64,000 nucleotides of DNA, from contig CAVQOH010000002.1 in assembly GCA_963714405.1 (NCBI GenBank), positions 806,001 through 870,000 on the forward strand, given 5' to 3'. A program made the translations under genes and the position numbers. A model generated the notes under the pieces. It made no database searches. It worked only from the letters and a program-made list of their open reading frames with translations, and was not told the origin of the DNA. Below, piece by piece: positions 17,183-26,679 of the stretch. This DNA comes from JAZGGS01 sp963714405 (GTDB taxonomy: Bacteria; Bacteroidota; Ignavibacteria; Ignavibacteriales; Ignavibacteriaceae). How positions within the stretch are numbered: position 1 is the stretch's first letter; every line of letters starts with the position of its first letter.

Positions 17183-17252
17183 GAGTTTCCCTTTAATTAA
17201 GACAATTAAATTTAATGATTTTAATAAACAAAGTTTAACTGAAAGTGTAACT

Positions 17253-17338
17253 AAAGTTTAATTGATTAACTTTTGAATTTGTGAGGTTGTAGGAGAGATA
17301 TTAGAATCAAATCTAAGATATTGGGTGTTTATTGTTAA
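17253..17338 (+). repeat. dispersed repeat, copy A
   Basis: An AT-rich repeat with core GTGAGGTTGTA followed by TTAGAAT and AAATCTAAGA. The first 66 bases match 58 of 66 positions of a second copy at 18434-18499. More degenerate relatives lie at 22060-22215 and, inverted, at 23160-23215. Confidence 0.75.
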
Positions 17339-17483
17339 TACAAATAATCAACTAAAAATCCCAATTCTTCTGAATATCTTTAAGTAGAGATTGCTAATTT
17401 TGTAGAAATGAAAGCAGAAATTTTATGCCAATATTTAAAATAAAATGTAAACAAGTTGAGAAAATCAAACTTGATGGGGGGTG

Positions 17484-17653
17484 TTTCATTAACACTATCT
17501 TTTTCATAATAATAAACTCATTTACATTTAACTGATCTATATAGACTCAATAAGATAATATAGAAGTATGGAATTCAACTTCATAACTACCTGCTTGTTT
17601 TTCTTCATTAACTAAATTTCATTTCCTAATACATAAATGGCCTTAAATGTCAC
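17484..17653 (-). pseudogene. decayed T9SS C-terminal sorting domain
   Basis: On the minus strand this non-coding stretch still translates, with interruptions, as a T9SS sorting domain. First comes VTFKAIYVLGNEI (compare VTIKVYDVLGNEI in the intact gene at 20.6 kb). After a stop and frameshift come LVNEEKQAGSYEVE and, past another stop, VYIDQLN and KKIVLMK. Stops, indels and a lost terminus show that it is not functional. It is a relic of a secreted protein gene whose upstream part is gone. Confidence 0.75.
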
Positions 17654-17709
17654 TTTATTGCTAAACCAATAACTATATATGTGTTAGCACACAAAAAAGG
17701 AGAAATAAA

Positions 17710-18042
17710 ATGAAAAGGTTTAATAACTTTCTGATTATAATTGGTATACTACTCGGATTCGCTGCTTGCACTCCCGAAGCTCCAAGGGTTCGTGTTCAGA
17801 ATCAGAACCAGGAAGTTGTGGATGTTGCACTGAAACCGCCATCAGGCAGGACAATAAATATTAATGACGTTAGTGCTAGTTCACAAACCGGATATATAGA
17901 GGTCCCCTCATCAAACTATGAAGTTGACGTAAACGTAGAAAATGTTAGCCCAAATGCAACAACATTTTTTCGGGCGGATGAAGATGGGAACTATACAATC
18001 ACAGTTACAAATACATCACCACCCACGGTAAGGGTAAATTAA
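17710..18042 (+). CDS. small lipoprotein
   Basis: A 110-residue lipoprotein with signal peptide and lipobox (FAAC, Cys20). The mature part is a short, proline- and asparagine-rich beta-type domain (about 30-105) with strands such as GYIEVPSSNYEVDVNVENV and NYTITVTNTSPPTVRVN. It resembles a DUF4397-like or carbohydrate-binding fold, but this is not certain. A strong AAGGAG site and ATG support the start. It is followed by a hairpin at 18065-18091. Confidence 0.65.
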   Translation: MKRFNNFLIIIGILLGFAACTPEAPRVRVQNQNQEVVDVALKPPSGRTININDVSASSQTGYIEVPSSNYEVDVNVENVSPNATTFFRADEDGNYTITVTNTSPPTVRVN

Positions 18043-18064
18043 CAATTATTATTTGGCTATAGTT

Positions 18065-18091
18065 AGCCGAAGCAATTAGGTTGTTTCGGCT
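18065..18091 (+). terminator. hairpin after small lipoprotein
   Basis: Stem AGCCGAA / TTCGGCT with a 13-base loop, followed by TTAATTATTATT. It lies 23 bases downstream of the stop. A moderate terminator. Confidence 0.55.
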
Positions 18092-18126
18092 TAATTATTA
18101 TTACAGATTGATTACTTTTAGTATGA

Positions 18127-18167
18127 ATTCACAAGCCCACGATTCCATATTCAAGCGATAAGACAGC
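18127..18167 (+). repeat. 41-bp dispersed repeat, copy 1
   Basis: About 32 of 41 positions match the reverse complement of 26680-26720; the 3' ends share ATAAGACAGC and TTCAAGC. It lies in a 566-base gap (18043-18608) that holds no gene, only this repeat, the terminator and repeat copy B. Confidence 0.55.
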
Positions 18168-18433
18168 CCATCTCTTTCGCACACTATAATAATCAAACGC
18201 AATCCCGAAACTCTCGCTACGACAGCCTATTTAATTCACACACTTTTATGTATGATTTTGCATCACTCAAATTGATGCAATAAAACATCTCAATTTAAAG
18301 TGATAATTAATCTTCTTTCGGCATGTACATTGCTATAAACACCTTTGCGAGATTTCCTTGCATAGATCCAAAATAATTAATAGAATACAACTGACAATAA
18401 ATCAATTAAAATGAATCAGAAACGGAATCAGAA

Positions 18434-18535
18434 AAACTTTAATTGTTTAACTTTTGATATTGTGAGGTTGTATGAGAGGTATTAGAATTAAATCTAAGAG
18501 CCCTGGTGTATTATGTTGATTGTTTTGTATTGTTG
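18434..18535 (+). repeat. dispersed repeat, copy B
   Basis: Matches copy A (17253) over its first 66 bases at about 88%. Its later part (18494-18535, core TGTTGATTG and TATTGTTG) matches 22172-22213 at 36 of 42 positions. A short hairpin (CCACTGCGTGG, about 18546-18556) follows immediately. Confidence 0.75.
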
Positions 18536-18608
18536 TAAAAACTTCCACTGCGTGGTGGTTGTTAATAAGTTTTTTGATTTTCAACCAGAGTAAAACTATT
18601 AAAATAGT

Positions 18609-20381
18609 TTAAGGATATCTCTCGCTAAAAATATCTCTGAACTCATCAATTGGTAATGCGCCCTCACGCAATATTGTATCCATAAAATTTAATATAGTAA
18701 ACCTTTCACCCAATCGGGCTTTTTCTTCCTCATAAAGTTCAGATAATTGGTGATAGCCAACAAAGTAAGAAGTCATTTGCATAGGCGACCGCATAAGTCT
18801 ACCCCAAAGACTTTTAGCAAACTGAGGTGCCAGTAAACATTTATTAATCGAAAATTCTAACATTTTTTGTTTTGACCAATTGTTGCAATGTACCTGTACA
18901 CTCATATAAGCGCGGTTAGCATTTTCAAGCCTTTTTAGTAGCTGTGCAAGTAGAGTAAGTTTGTTATTTTTATCCCAGCCTGATTCAATAGCAACCTTTT
19001 CACAAAGCGTAGCCCAACCCTCTGTAAAAGGACCGTATGGAAATAACAGGCGTATTGTATGTGGATTTTCTCTAGCAATTTTTAACTGAAGATAATGTCC
19101 CGGATATAGCTCATGTAAGACAATGAATTTTTTAAAGTGATTGTTGAATGAACGCCAGAAATCTTCCCGCTCATTTGCCGGGAAATGGTCTGGGATAGTA
19201 GCTAAATACCATGTTGTCCATGGATTAGGATGAAAATAGGGTGCGGGATCCATGTCCCCTATTCTTGCAGAAGGTCCCATACTTTCTGGTGCAAGTTCCA
19301 AGCTTAATGTATTATTCTTTGGGATTGTTGCAATTTTATTATCACGTACAAAATTCTCTGCTTCTTCAGAGAATCCTCGTAGAAGCTCAAGATATTCCAG
19401 CACGCCGGATGGATGGTTATTTCTCATATCATCTATCGGTTTTTCAACAAGCAAATCAAAGTCAGCTGGGATTTCCAGGTTTGGATAGGTTTCTTTAAGA
19501 TATTCCCTGCACAAATCAGCAATTAATTCCCTAACTACTTCTATTTCTCTTAGTGAATTTTCTTCAAGCTGCTTTACAGACATTTTATCTTCTGTGTACA
19601 AATTGAACTTTCTTGTATATTCTTCTTTACCGAGTATTGGTTCTTCGGTTAAAGAAAGGTTATTCAGAAGATTGTTTTGAACAAATTGAATAAGAGATTT
19701 GATTTTATCTGCTGTTTCATCACAACGAGTTATAAGTTTTGTCCAATTCTTATTTGATAGCATTGGTTTGGTAATGATTTTTAATTCTTCCGTATAATAT
19801 AGAATAGATTCATCAAGCGATTTTAAATTCGTTTTAATATTTCCCGGTCTGCCATCTTTAAGATTTGTTATCGCAGCCACACATAAACATTCTACTGATT
19901 TCAACCTTTGGAGTAAAAGTGAATATTTTTCATTATTTGTTAAATTTTTTGAAACCAACACTTCATTTGTTGCATGTGATATTAATTTTGAATACATACT
20001 CAAAGATAATTTTTGCGGCGTTTCTATTACCCATTTATCAATCTCATTTGCTATTTGTGTCTTTAGTAATCGTCCATCAATTTTATCTTCGGCTGAGAAC
20101 TCAGCTTCATACTTATTAATCTTATCAAGCATTTCTTTGTTAAATTTAATCCATCTATTAATAGAAGTTTCCGAGAAATCCTCATAATTGTAAATTGATT
20201 GAATCATACCTTCGTAAAGAGCTTGAGATGGATAAAACTTTGCCCACTCATCTATGTAATCATTTCCAAATTTTATCATGAGGGGTGTATTGTCTTGTCC
20301 CATTCCTAACGAAGTGATAAGAATAAAAACAGATATAATGCCTAGTGAAATAAATTTTGTTTGTTTCATATTAGTTTCCAT
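18609..20381 (-). CDS. exported DUF885 family peptidase-like protein
   Basis: A 590-residue DUF885 protein with a signal peptide (about 8-28). The family zinc-peptidase motif is HELYPGH at 423-429. It is followed about 27 residues later by the GPFTEGWATLCEKVA segment, whose Glu would be the third metal ligand. The length is usual for the family. Exported DUF885 proteins are probably metallo-carboxypeptidases of periplasm or surface. Two possible starts lie 12 bases apart (20381 and 20369). No T9SS tail is present. Confidence 0.85.
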   Translation of the reverse strand: METNMKQTKFISLGIISVFILITSLGMGQDNTPLMIKFGNDYIDEWAKFYPSQALYEGMIQSIYNYEDFSETSINRWIKFNKEMLDKINKYEAEFSAEDKIDGRLLKTQIANEIDKWVIETPQKLSLSMYSKLISHATNEVLVSKNLTNNEKYSLLLQRLKSVECLCVAAITNLKDGRPGNIKTNLKSLDESILYYTEELKIITKPMLSNKNWTKLITRCDETADKIKSLIQFVQNNLLNNLSLTEEPILGKEEYTRKFNLYTEDKMSVKQLEENSLREIEVVRELIADLCREYLKETYPNLEIPADFDLLVEKPIDDMRNNHPSGVLEYLELLRGFSEEAENFVRDNKIATIPKNNTLSLELAPESMGPSARIGDMDPAPYFHPNPWTTWYLATIPDHFPANEREDFWRSFNNHFKKFIVLHELYPGHYLQLKIARENPHTIRLLFPYGPFTEGWATLCEKVAIESGWDKNNKLTLLAQLLKRLENANRAYMSVQVHCNNWSKQKMLEFSINKCLLAPQFAKSLWGRLMRSPMQMTSYFVGYHQLSELYEEEKARLGERFTILNFMDTILREGALPIDEFRDIFSERYP

Positions 20382-20543
20382 ATTCTAATAAATCAGATTT
20401 TATTTGAGTCATCCTCAGTTTGTTCAAATAGTTTCCCCGCAGTTAAAAATTAGCGAATAAAATAAATAATATATGTACGCAATTTATGATTTTACCGGCA
20501 AGAAATGATGATTTTAACTAGGAATAATAAATTAATGATAAAA

Positions 20544-20573
20544 AACCCGCGCCTATTTTGTTAAGCAGGGGTT
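20544..20573 (-). terminator. hairpin terminator, copy 2 of the AACCCCCGC repeat family
   Basis: Read on the minus strand: AACCCCTGCTTA, AACAAA, TAGGCGCGGGTT, then five T. It follows the FG-GAP gene stop by 27 bases and suits that gene's orientation. Confidence 0.7.
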
Positions 20574-20599
20574 GGAGAAAATTAATTATGTTGTTGGAT

Positions 20600-22021
20600 T
20601 TATTTTAGTAAAATCATGTTTTTAGTTTGAGTGAGATTGGGGGTTTGTAGTTGGTAGAAGTAGATACCGCTTGGAAGACTAGTTGCGTCGAATTCAATTG
20701 AGTGAATGCCAATAGTTTTTTCTTCATCAACTAAAGTTGCTATTTCATTTCCCAACACATCATAGACTTTAATAGTTACAAAACTTAGTCTTGGAATTTG
20801 GTATTTGATTATTGTAGTTGGATTAAAAGGATTGGGGTAGTTTTGAGTCAATTGAAACTTTTGAGGCAAATTTGAATATTTCTTTATCCCAACAATACCA
20901 TCATTTTCCCACCATAGAATATCATTAACTACTGTTGCTGCACCAATAACGTCTTTATCCCCATCATTGTCGATATCCTCACCATATACTCCCCATGCAC
21001 CAGCAAAGTTATTATTTAAAGTCTGTTTCTGCCAACTTGTAGCAAATCCATTGTTTAACCATAAGGCAATATCCCAAGCTATTTCTGTCGTTCCTAAAAT
21101 ATCATAATCATAATCGCCATCAACATCACAAGCATAAAGTGATATAGCTCCATCAAAATTATCTTCAATTACCTGCTTAGACCATTGAATAGGGTTACCT
21201 TGATCATTTCTCCACCAAGCTATTTGATCACCTAAATGTGCAGCACCTAAAATATCTATATCGTTATCATTATCAAGATCACATGCATATACTTTATGTG
21301 CACCGAGGAAATTGCTATCAACAATCTGACTAGTCCAAGTGGAATCACCATTGTTATACCACACCGCTATTGAATTAGCCGTATAGCCTGCTCCCAGTAT
21401 ATCGTTTAATGAATCTCCATTTACATCTTCAGCAAAAACAGAGCGAGCCCATCCAAAACTTCCATCAATTATTTGCTTCGACCAGACAATGGGATATTCA
21501 CCATTGTTATACCACAATGCTATTTGGCTAGCATTCATTGCTGCCCCTAATACATCTGTATCATTATCACCATCAATATCAATAGCATAAACCTCCTCTG
21601 CCCCACCAAAATTATCACTAATTGTTTGTTTTAACCATTGAATAGGAACACCTCCATCATTTCTCCACCAGGCTATTTCATTATCCATCCACGAACTACC
21701 TATAACATCTATATCACCATCACCATTAATATCACAGCCGAGCACAGAACTTGCCATTTGAAAATTATTTTCAATTATTTGTTCCTGCCATACAATTGGA
21801 TTGCTTCCATCATTAATCCATAAAGCTATAGAATTTGCTGCCAATCCAGCACCCAATACATCAATTAGACTATCTTTATTCACATCAATTGCATGTACAG
21901 AATTTGCTCCTTCAAAATTACCATCAATTGTGTGCTCAATAAATGAAATTTGTGCAATAGTAAAAGAAGAAATTAGAAGCGGGGGGAAAAAATTGACCAG
22001 AAGATGCAAAAATAATTTCAT
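20600..22021 (-). CDS. secreted FG-GAP/VCBS repeat protein with T9SS sorting domain
   Basis: A 473-residue exported protein. After a signal peptide it contains about eight repeats of the form VYAxDxDxDNDxDILGAA...IAWWRNDG, i.e. calcium-binding DxDxDG-type blades of an FG-GAP/VCBS beta-propeller (about 30-375). The last 75 residues are a T9SS sorting domain (NYPNPFNPTTIIKYQIP, then VLGNEIATLVDEE, SGIYFYQLQT and KNMILLK). It should be exported through the type IX system and anchored on or released from the surface. I set the start at 22021, after TGGAGG, instead of an upstream ATG. Confidence 0.88.
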   Translation of the reverse strand: MKLFLHLLVNFFPPLLISSFTIAQISFIEHTIDGNFEGANSVHAIDVNKDSLIDVLGAGLAANSIALWINDGSNPIVWQEQIIENNFQMASSVLGCDINGDGDIDVIGSSWMDNEIAWWRNDGGVPIQWLKQTISDNFGGAEEVYAIDIDGDNDTDVLGAAMNASQIALWYNNGEYPIVWSKQIIDGSFGWARSVFAEDVNGDSLNDILGAGYTANSIAVWYNNGDSTWTSQIVDSNFLGAHKVYACDLDNDNDIDILGAAHLGDQIAWWRNDQGNPIQWSKQVIEDNFDGAISLYACDVDGDYDYDILGTTEIAWDIALWLNNGFATSWQKQTLNNNFAGAWGVYGEDIDNDGDKDVIGAATVVNDILWWENDGIVGIKKYSNLPQKFQLTQNYPNPFNPTTIIKYQIPRLSFVTIKVYDVLGNEIATLVDEEKTIGIHSIEFDATSLPSGIYFYQLQTPNLTQTKNMILLK

Positions 22022-22059
22022 GGTTACCTCCAGCAACTACTTATTAAGTAAATAATAAT

Positions 22060-22215
22060 TCTAATTTCTCAATTTATGAGGTTAGATGCGAGCAAAATGA
22101 AATAAATGGTTAATGATCTCTAGAAAAACCCCGGTTGTGTACATAAGCGGTGGTTGATTATAATAATAGCTAAGAACCTTGGTGTTTTTTGTTGATTGAT
22201 TTATATTGTTGAAAA
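22060..22215 (+). repeat. dispersed repeat, copy C, split by a hairpin
   Basis: The left part has ATGAGGTTAGATG, like the GTGAGGTTGTA core of copies A and B. The right part (22172-22213, TGTTGATTG...TATTGTTG) matches copy B at 36 of 42 positions. Between them lies a degenerate hairpin of the AACCCC...GGTGGTT type (22127-22155). Confidence 0.55.
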
Positions 22216-22275
22216 CATTACAATAGTCATGTTATGGGTGATTATCTAACAAGTATTTTTATTGGAATTATTCAA

Positions 22276-23148
22276 ATGAAAACGGCTGGAAAATCACAAT
22301 TTATTTTCCTGGTAATAATTATCACACTTTGCTCTTTTACTTCCTTTGCACAGAAGTATTCCGGGCATTTGATTAATAAAGAAAGTGGAGAACCAATACC
22401 ATTTGCAAACATTGGAATAGTAGGTGAAAATATTGGGACTGCATCTAATGCGGCAGGATGGTTTAAGCTGGAACTGAGTGGTAAATACGATAATGATACT
22501 CTGTGTGTATCAAGTATTGGGTATGAAAGCAAAAAATATTTAGTTGGTGACTTTAAAGATGATATAAGAAATATTAACCAGGTTAAAATTGAATTATCAC
22601 CAAAAATCTATCAATTAGCTGAAGTACTTATTCAACCAATAAATACCAATATTTATACTTTAGGTAATTTTTGTGATCCAAATTCTGCATATGGCAATAA
22701 CTTTTATTCGAATAACCTCGGAACAGAAGTAGGAGTGCTCATACGACTTCCTGAAAACAAGGATATTGTCTATGTAAGAAACTTCAGATTTTATGTGGGA
22801 AAATTTACTTTCGAAAACTTTCCGGTTCGATTAAATATTTATAACTTGAAAAATGGTCTGCCTTATGAAAACATATTGACAGAAACTATTTTTATTAATA
22901 TAGAATCCATTGGGGAATACCTAATTGATCTGGCAAAATATGATATTTTAATTACTGACGATTTCTTTATTTCGCTAGAGTATTATAAAATTCCCGAGGA
23001 ATCGGAAGGAGAGTTGGTGTTTTGTGCGGTTCATAATGAGGAGATAAATAAAGGGAATGGCTATTATAGATTAGCTAGTCAGGGAAATTGGAAACGTGAG
23101 ATGTTCGATAATGTAGGGTTTTCAGTTCAAGTAGAATGTGAAGAATAA
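22276..23148 (+). CDS. exported CarboxypepD_reg-like domain protein
   Basis: A 290-residue exported protein. The signal peptide is followed by a carboxypeptidase-regulatory-like/peptidase-associated beta domain (about 25-105: GHLINKESGEPIPFANIGI, GTASNAAGWFKLEL, LCVSSIGYES), a start common to TonB-dependent receptors and surface proteins of Bacteroidetes. The remaining 180 residues form an unrecognised beta-rich domain (FRFYVGKFTFENFPVRLNIY); no barrel or T9SS tail follows. I prefer the ATG at 22276; an upstream in-frame ATG at 22234 gives a less typical signal sequence. Confidence 0.75.
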   Translation: MKTAGKSQFIFLVIIITLCSFTSFAQKYSGHLINKESGEPIPFANIGIVGENIGTASNAAGWFKLELSGKYDNDTLCVSSIGYESKKYLVGDFKDDIRNINQVKIELSPKIYQLAEVLIQPINTNIYTLGNFCDPNSAYGNNFYSNNLGTEVGVLIRLPENKDIVYVRNFRFYVGKFTFENFPVRLNIYNLKNGLPYENILTETIFINIESIGEYLIDLAKYDILITDDFFISLEYYKIPEESEGELVFCAVHNEEINKGNGYYRLASQGNWKREMFDNVGFSVQVECEE

Positions 23149-23221
23149 TGCAGTACCCAAAACCTCATATTCAAAACACACAATAACCAAATCCTTAAAT
23201 CCAATACAACACCCAACAAAA

Positions 23222-23251
23222 AACCCCCGCCTATGTTATTAAGCAGGGGTT
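23222..23251. repeat. hairpin, copy 3 of the AACCCCCGC repeat family
   Basis: A hairpin with arms AACCCCCGCCT and AAGCAGGGGTT. The T tract is on the minus strand, while the nearest upstream gene (22276) runs on the plus strand, so this copy is not placed as that gene's terminator. It favours a mobile or dispersed repeat. The adjoining 23160-23215 sequence, inverted, is a diverged relative of repeats A-C. Confidence 0.65.
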
Positions 23252-23420
23252 GGGGAAAATCTAAAATTTCATGATAATGTTTAGGATGTTAGACTATATT
23301 TGTTACAACACACATTATTTATTAAATTACTATTAAAATTTATTGCGCTTATTTTAAAGTTGTGGGCAATGATGAAAGGAATAAACAATTAAGAAAATGA
23401 GCAATTACAGAAACTAATAT

Positions 23421-23786
23421 ATGAAAACAACACGCGAACACGATGAGCGAATTGCAAAGATGACATTTGTATCTGTATATCCACACTATATTACAAAAAT
23501 TGAGAAGAAAGGCAGAACGAAAGAAGAATTGCATCAAGTAATCAAGTGGCTCACAAGTTATGATGCAAAAATGTTAAAAAAACTCATAGAAGAAAAAGTG
23601 AGTTTTGAGCAATTCTTTCAAAATGCAACCTTAAATAACAACGCTCACTTAATTACCGGTGTAATATGCGGCTATCGAGTGGAAGAAATCTCAAATCCAT
23701 TAACGCAACAAGTAAGGTATTTAGACAAGCTAGTAGATGAATTAGCGAAAGGTCGAAAGATGGAGAAGATTTTGCGAACCCCTTAG
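23421..23786 (+). CDS. DUF2200 family protein
   Basis: A 121-residue soluble protein matching DUF2200. It has the typical MTFVSVYPHYITKIEKKGR start and the long LHQVIKWLTSYDAKML helix. The C-terminal EISNPLTQQVRYLDKLVDELAKG is also conserved. Function is unknown; small single-domain members are scattered widely by transfer. The gene lies 90 bases upstream of the M6 protease on the same strand but is probably unrelated. Confidence 0.88.
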   Translation: MKTTREHDERIAKMTFVSVYPHYITKIEKKGRTKEELHQVIKWLTSYDAKMLKKLIEEKVSFEQFFQNATLNNNAHLITGVICGYRVEEISNPLTQQVRYLDKLVDELAKGRKMEKILRTP

Positions 23787-23788
23787 AA

Positions 23789-23804
23789 TGGCACCCAAAA
23801 AGCA
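23789..23804 (+). promoter_or_regulatory. possible sigma-54 promoter for the M6 protease
   Basis: TGGCAC-N5-AAGCA has the exact -24 element and the correct GG-N10-GC spacing, but the -12 element lacks the two preferred T. It lies about 73 bases upstream of the M6 protease start. The match could be chance; no enhancer site was seen nearby. Confidence 0.25.
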
Positions 23805-23876
23805 ATTTGACCTATCATTTTTATATCAGTAATTTTAAAAATGCTATTTTAAAACCAATATCCTTTAGAGAGAATA

Positions 23877-26591
23877 ATGAAAAAAATAACTAGTAGTTTC
23901 ACGATTCTATTAAGTTTTTTGTATGTATCAATTAATTTTGCCCAAATATCTCCCCAGCAAGGTGTGACACCACCAGCTTACTTCTGGGAATTTCAGCAGA
24001 TGCTTCAAACTGAATATTCAAAAGGATATTATGCTGATAAATTTAGGGAGAGGAAACAAATAAGAGAGAAAATAGCACAGGGCTTACTTCCGGAATCCAT
24101 CCTTTTGATAGATACTGTTTTTGCGCTTACTCTGATGGGGCAATATCCTGATTTATCGGGTTCTTACTCTCAACAGGAATTTCAATCTCAACTTTATGAT
24201 GGACCTAATCCAACTGGAACAATAACTGATTATTATACTGAAGTATCTTACAACCAGCTTTACTTTACAGGAGATGCTAAGGGTTGGTATGATGTCCCCG
24301 GTAATCTTCAAAGTTATATCGGTGGGAACGGTGGACCACAATTTGTTGTTGATGTGATAGTTAATGCTGATCCAACTCTTAACTTTGCGGATTATATTCA
24401 GTATTATGATGGCCAGGGAAGACCACACATTTCATTTCTCGCAGTTGTTCACAGTGGTGCAGGGGCAGAGGCAGGAGCTAATAATATTTGGTCACATAGG
24501 TGGGATTTTACTGTACTTCCGGGCCAAGGGCCATATATAACAAACGATGTTGATCCAATTTCTGGACAAAGTGTTATTATTGATGGACCTTATGCAATTA
24601 TGCCTGAACGTAACGGTAATAACAATAATAGTGGAACACTTATAGAGATTGGTGTTTTCGCTCACGAATTTGGTCATATATTTGGAATACCTGATCTTTA
24701 CGATACCGATGGCTCTTCCGAAGGTGTTGGAAACTGGTGTTTAATGGGCGGTGGAGCTTGGGGAGGGAGCGGAACCACACCGGAAACTCCAGTCCATATG
24801 TGTGCCTGGGTAAAAAAGGAGCTGGGCTGGGTAACTCCAATTAATATTACGTCATTTCAAAATGTACTCTCGGTACCAAATGTTGAAGAAAACCCCATTG
24901 TATATCGAATGTGGAGAGGTTCACTAATTACCCCGGAGTACTTTTTAATCGAGAACAGGCAGAAGATTGGTTTTGATGTTAACATTTATGAATCCGGTTT
25001 CCTGATTTTTCATGTTGATGAAACACGAAATGGCAACCAAAATGAAAATCGTTATCTGGTTGATCTTGAACAAGCCGATGGTTTGAGAAATCTGAATAAT
25101 GGAGAAGGCAGAGGCGATGCAGGAGATCCTTTCCCGGGTTCTACTCAAAACACGAGATTTGATTTTAATACCAATCCCAACAACAATGATTATTCATTGC
25201 AAAACACATTTGTTTCTCTTAGAAATATTTATAAAGATGGGAACATGATGGTTGCGGATTTTGAAGTGGGACCACGATCTGGTGCTTCTGCATATGGGGA
25301 TCCGGTTACAAGTGATTTTGGAGGTGTTGAAGTTGGGACAACAAGCATTATTAAAACAGTTACTCTAACAAATTACGGTGATCAGGATCTTGTAATATCT
25401 GATATTCCCTCATCAGTTGGAGATTTTAATATGGTTACATCTCTCACTTTTCCTATAATACTTTCTCCTTATGATGATTCTTTATCGCTCGCATTTACTT
25501 TTAGTCCAACAGTTGTAGGTAGTGCTCAAGAGTATTATACTATGAGCAGTAATGACACTGATTTTCCCGGATTTAATATGTCGGGGCATGGTGTCATTGT
25601 ATATCCAGCACTTGATAAAACAATTTATGCTTCATCCGGTGAAATGAATAGTGGTGAGATTTTAACCATTGATGCCAGTACCGGTGCAGGCACTTTACTT
25701 GGCTCTTCATTATTTGATAGGGTAAAGAGTTTGTCTATTCATCCAACATCAGGAAAAATCTATGGGTTAGTTGCGCGGAATACTGATGCAGATTTAATTA
25801 AAGTTAATTCCGGTGGAGGTGATTCATATACCCTTTTCACTTTAAATTTACCTCAAATGGCTAGTATTGCCTTTGATACCGCAGGAACGTTATATGGAAT
25901 TTTAAGAAACGGGAACTTATACACAATAGATTTAGCTCATGGTACATATACTCTGGTTGTAGATGCTGTCGGTAGTTATTCAGGTATAGTCTTTCATCCA
26001 ATGACCAACGAACTCTGGGCCTCCGCATCAATTATTGCTGGTCCAAACGTAGATGCCATTTTCAAGGTTGACCTTACTACCGGCGATACAACTATTGTTG
26101 GACATACGGGATTAGGTAAACAAACTAACGATATTGTGTTTGATGAAAGCTCAAATCTGTTTGGAATTATTGGAGCAAATAACGAGTTGAGTGATTTTAT
26201 TAGTATAGATGCATCAAGCGGTCTTGGTACTATAATTGGTTCAGTTGGTTTTCAAGATATGCTGGGTTTAGCTTATGCAGAAACAGGTGTTACTGAAGTT
26301 GATGATGATAAAAACAAAGTAATTCCTGAGATGTATAAACTTTCTCAAAACTACCCAAATCCTTTCAACCCGAATACAACAATAAAATATCAAATATCCG
26401 AAATAAGTTCTGTTTCAATTAAAGTTTACGATGTTTTAGGTAATGAAATTGAGATATTAGTAAACGAAGAAAAAGCTGCAGGAAATTATGAGGTTGAGCT
26501 TGATGCATCAACTTTATCAAGTGGCATTTATTTCTACAGACTACAAGCTGGTTCTTTTGTCGAGACAAAGAAGATGGTGTTGATGAAGTAA
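23877..26591 (+). CDS. secreted M6-family metalloprotease with T9SS sorting domain
   Basis: A 904-residue exported metalloprotease. A signal peptide ends near 22. The M6 catalytic domain (about 85-475) carries the zinc motif HEFGH at 263-267 with IFGIPDLYD following and the met-turn-like GNWCLMGGGAW. Residues 480-600 form an ASPM/Ig-like beta domain with a GSAQEYYTMSSND stretch, and 600-810 a WD/NHL-like repeat region. The last 80 residues are a T9SS sorting domain (NYPNPFNPNTTIKYQI...SGIYFYRLQAG...MVLMK). Such enzymes are released to degrade extracellular protein. Confidence 0.9.
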   Translation: MKKITSSFTILLSFLYVSINFAQISPQQGVTPPAYFWEFQQMLQTEYSKGYYADKFRERKQIREKIAQGLLPESILLIDTVFALTLMGQYPDLSGSYSQQEFQSQLYDGPNPTGTITDYYTEVSYNQLYFTGDAKGWYDVPGNLQSYIGGNGGPQFVVDVIVNADPTLNFADYIQYYDGQGRPHISFLAVVHSGAGAEAGANNIWSHRWDFTVLPGQGPYITNDVDPISGQSVIIDGPYAIMPERNGNNNNSGTLIEIGVFAHEFGHIFGIPDLYDTDGSSEGVGNWCLMGGGAWGGSGTTPETPVHMCAWVKKELGWVTPINITSFQNVLSVPNVEENPIVYRMWRGSLITPEYFLIENRQKIGFDVNIYESGFLIFHVDETRNGNQNENRYLVDLEQADGLRNLNNGEGRGDAGDPFPGSTQNTRFDFNTNPNNNDYSLQNTFVSLRNIYKDGNMMVADFEVGPRSGASAYGDPVTSDFGGVEVGTTSIIKTVTLTNYGDQDLVISDIPSSVGDFNMVTSLTFPIILSPYDDSLSLAFTFSPTVVGSAQEYYTMSSNDTDFPGFNMSGHGVIVYPALDKTIYASSGEMNSGEILTIDASTGAGTLLGSSLFDRVKSLSIHPTSGKIYGLVARNTDADLIKVNSGGGDSYTLFTLNLPQMASIAFDTAGTLYGILRNGNLYTIDLAHGTYTLVVDAVGSYSGIVFHPMTNELWASASIIAGPNVDAIFKVDLTTGDTTIVGHTGLGKQTNDIVFDESSNLFGIIGANNELSDFISIDASSGLGTIIGSVGFQDMLGLAYAETGVTEVDDDKNKVIPEMYKLSQNYPNPFNPNTTIKYQISEISSVSIKVYDVLGNEIEILVNEEKAAGNYEVELDASTLSSGIYFYRLQAGSFVETKKMVLMK

Positions 26592-26616
26592 ACAAAACTA
26601 GAAATGGAAATCACTT

Positions 26617-26649
26617 AACCCCCGCTTACTAACATAGGCGGGGTTTTTT
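26617..26649 (+). terminator. hairpin terminator, copy 4 of the AACCCCCGC repeat family
   Basis: Arms AACCCCCGC and GCGGGGTT with loop TTACTAACATAG, followed by six T, 25 bases past the M6 protease stop. It suits that gene's orientation. Confidence 0.8.
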
Positions 26650-26679
26650 ATTGAGTGTTATCTTAGGCATTGGGGCAAA

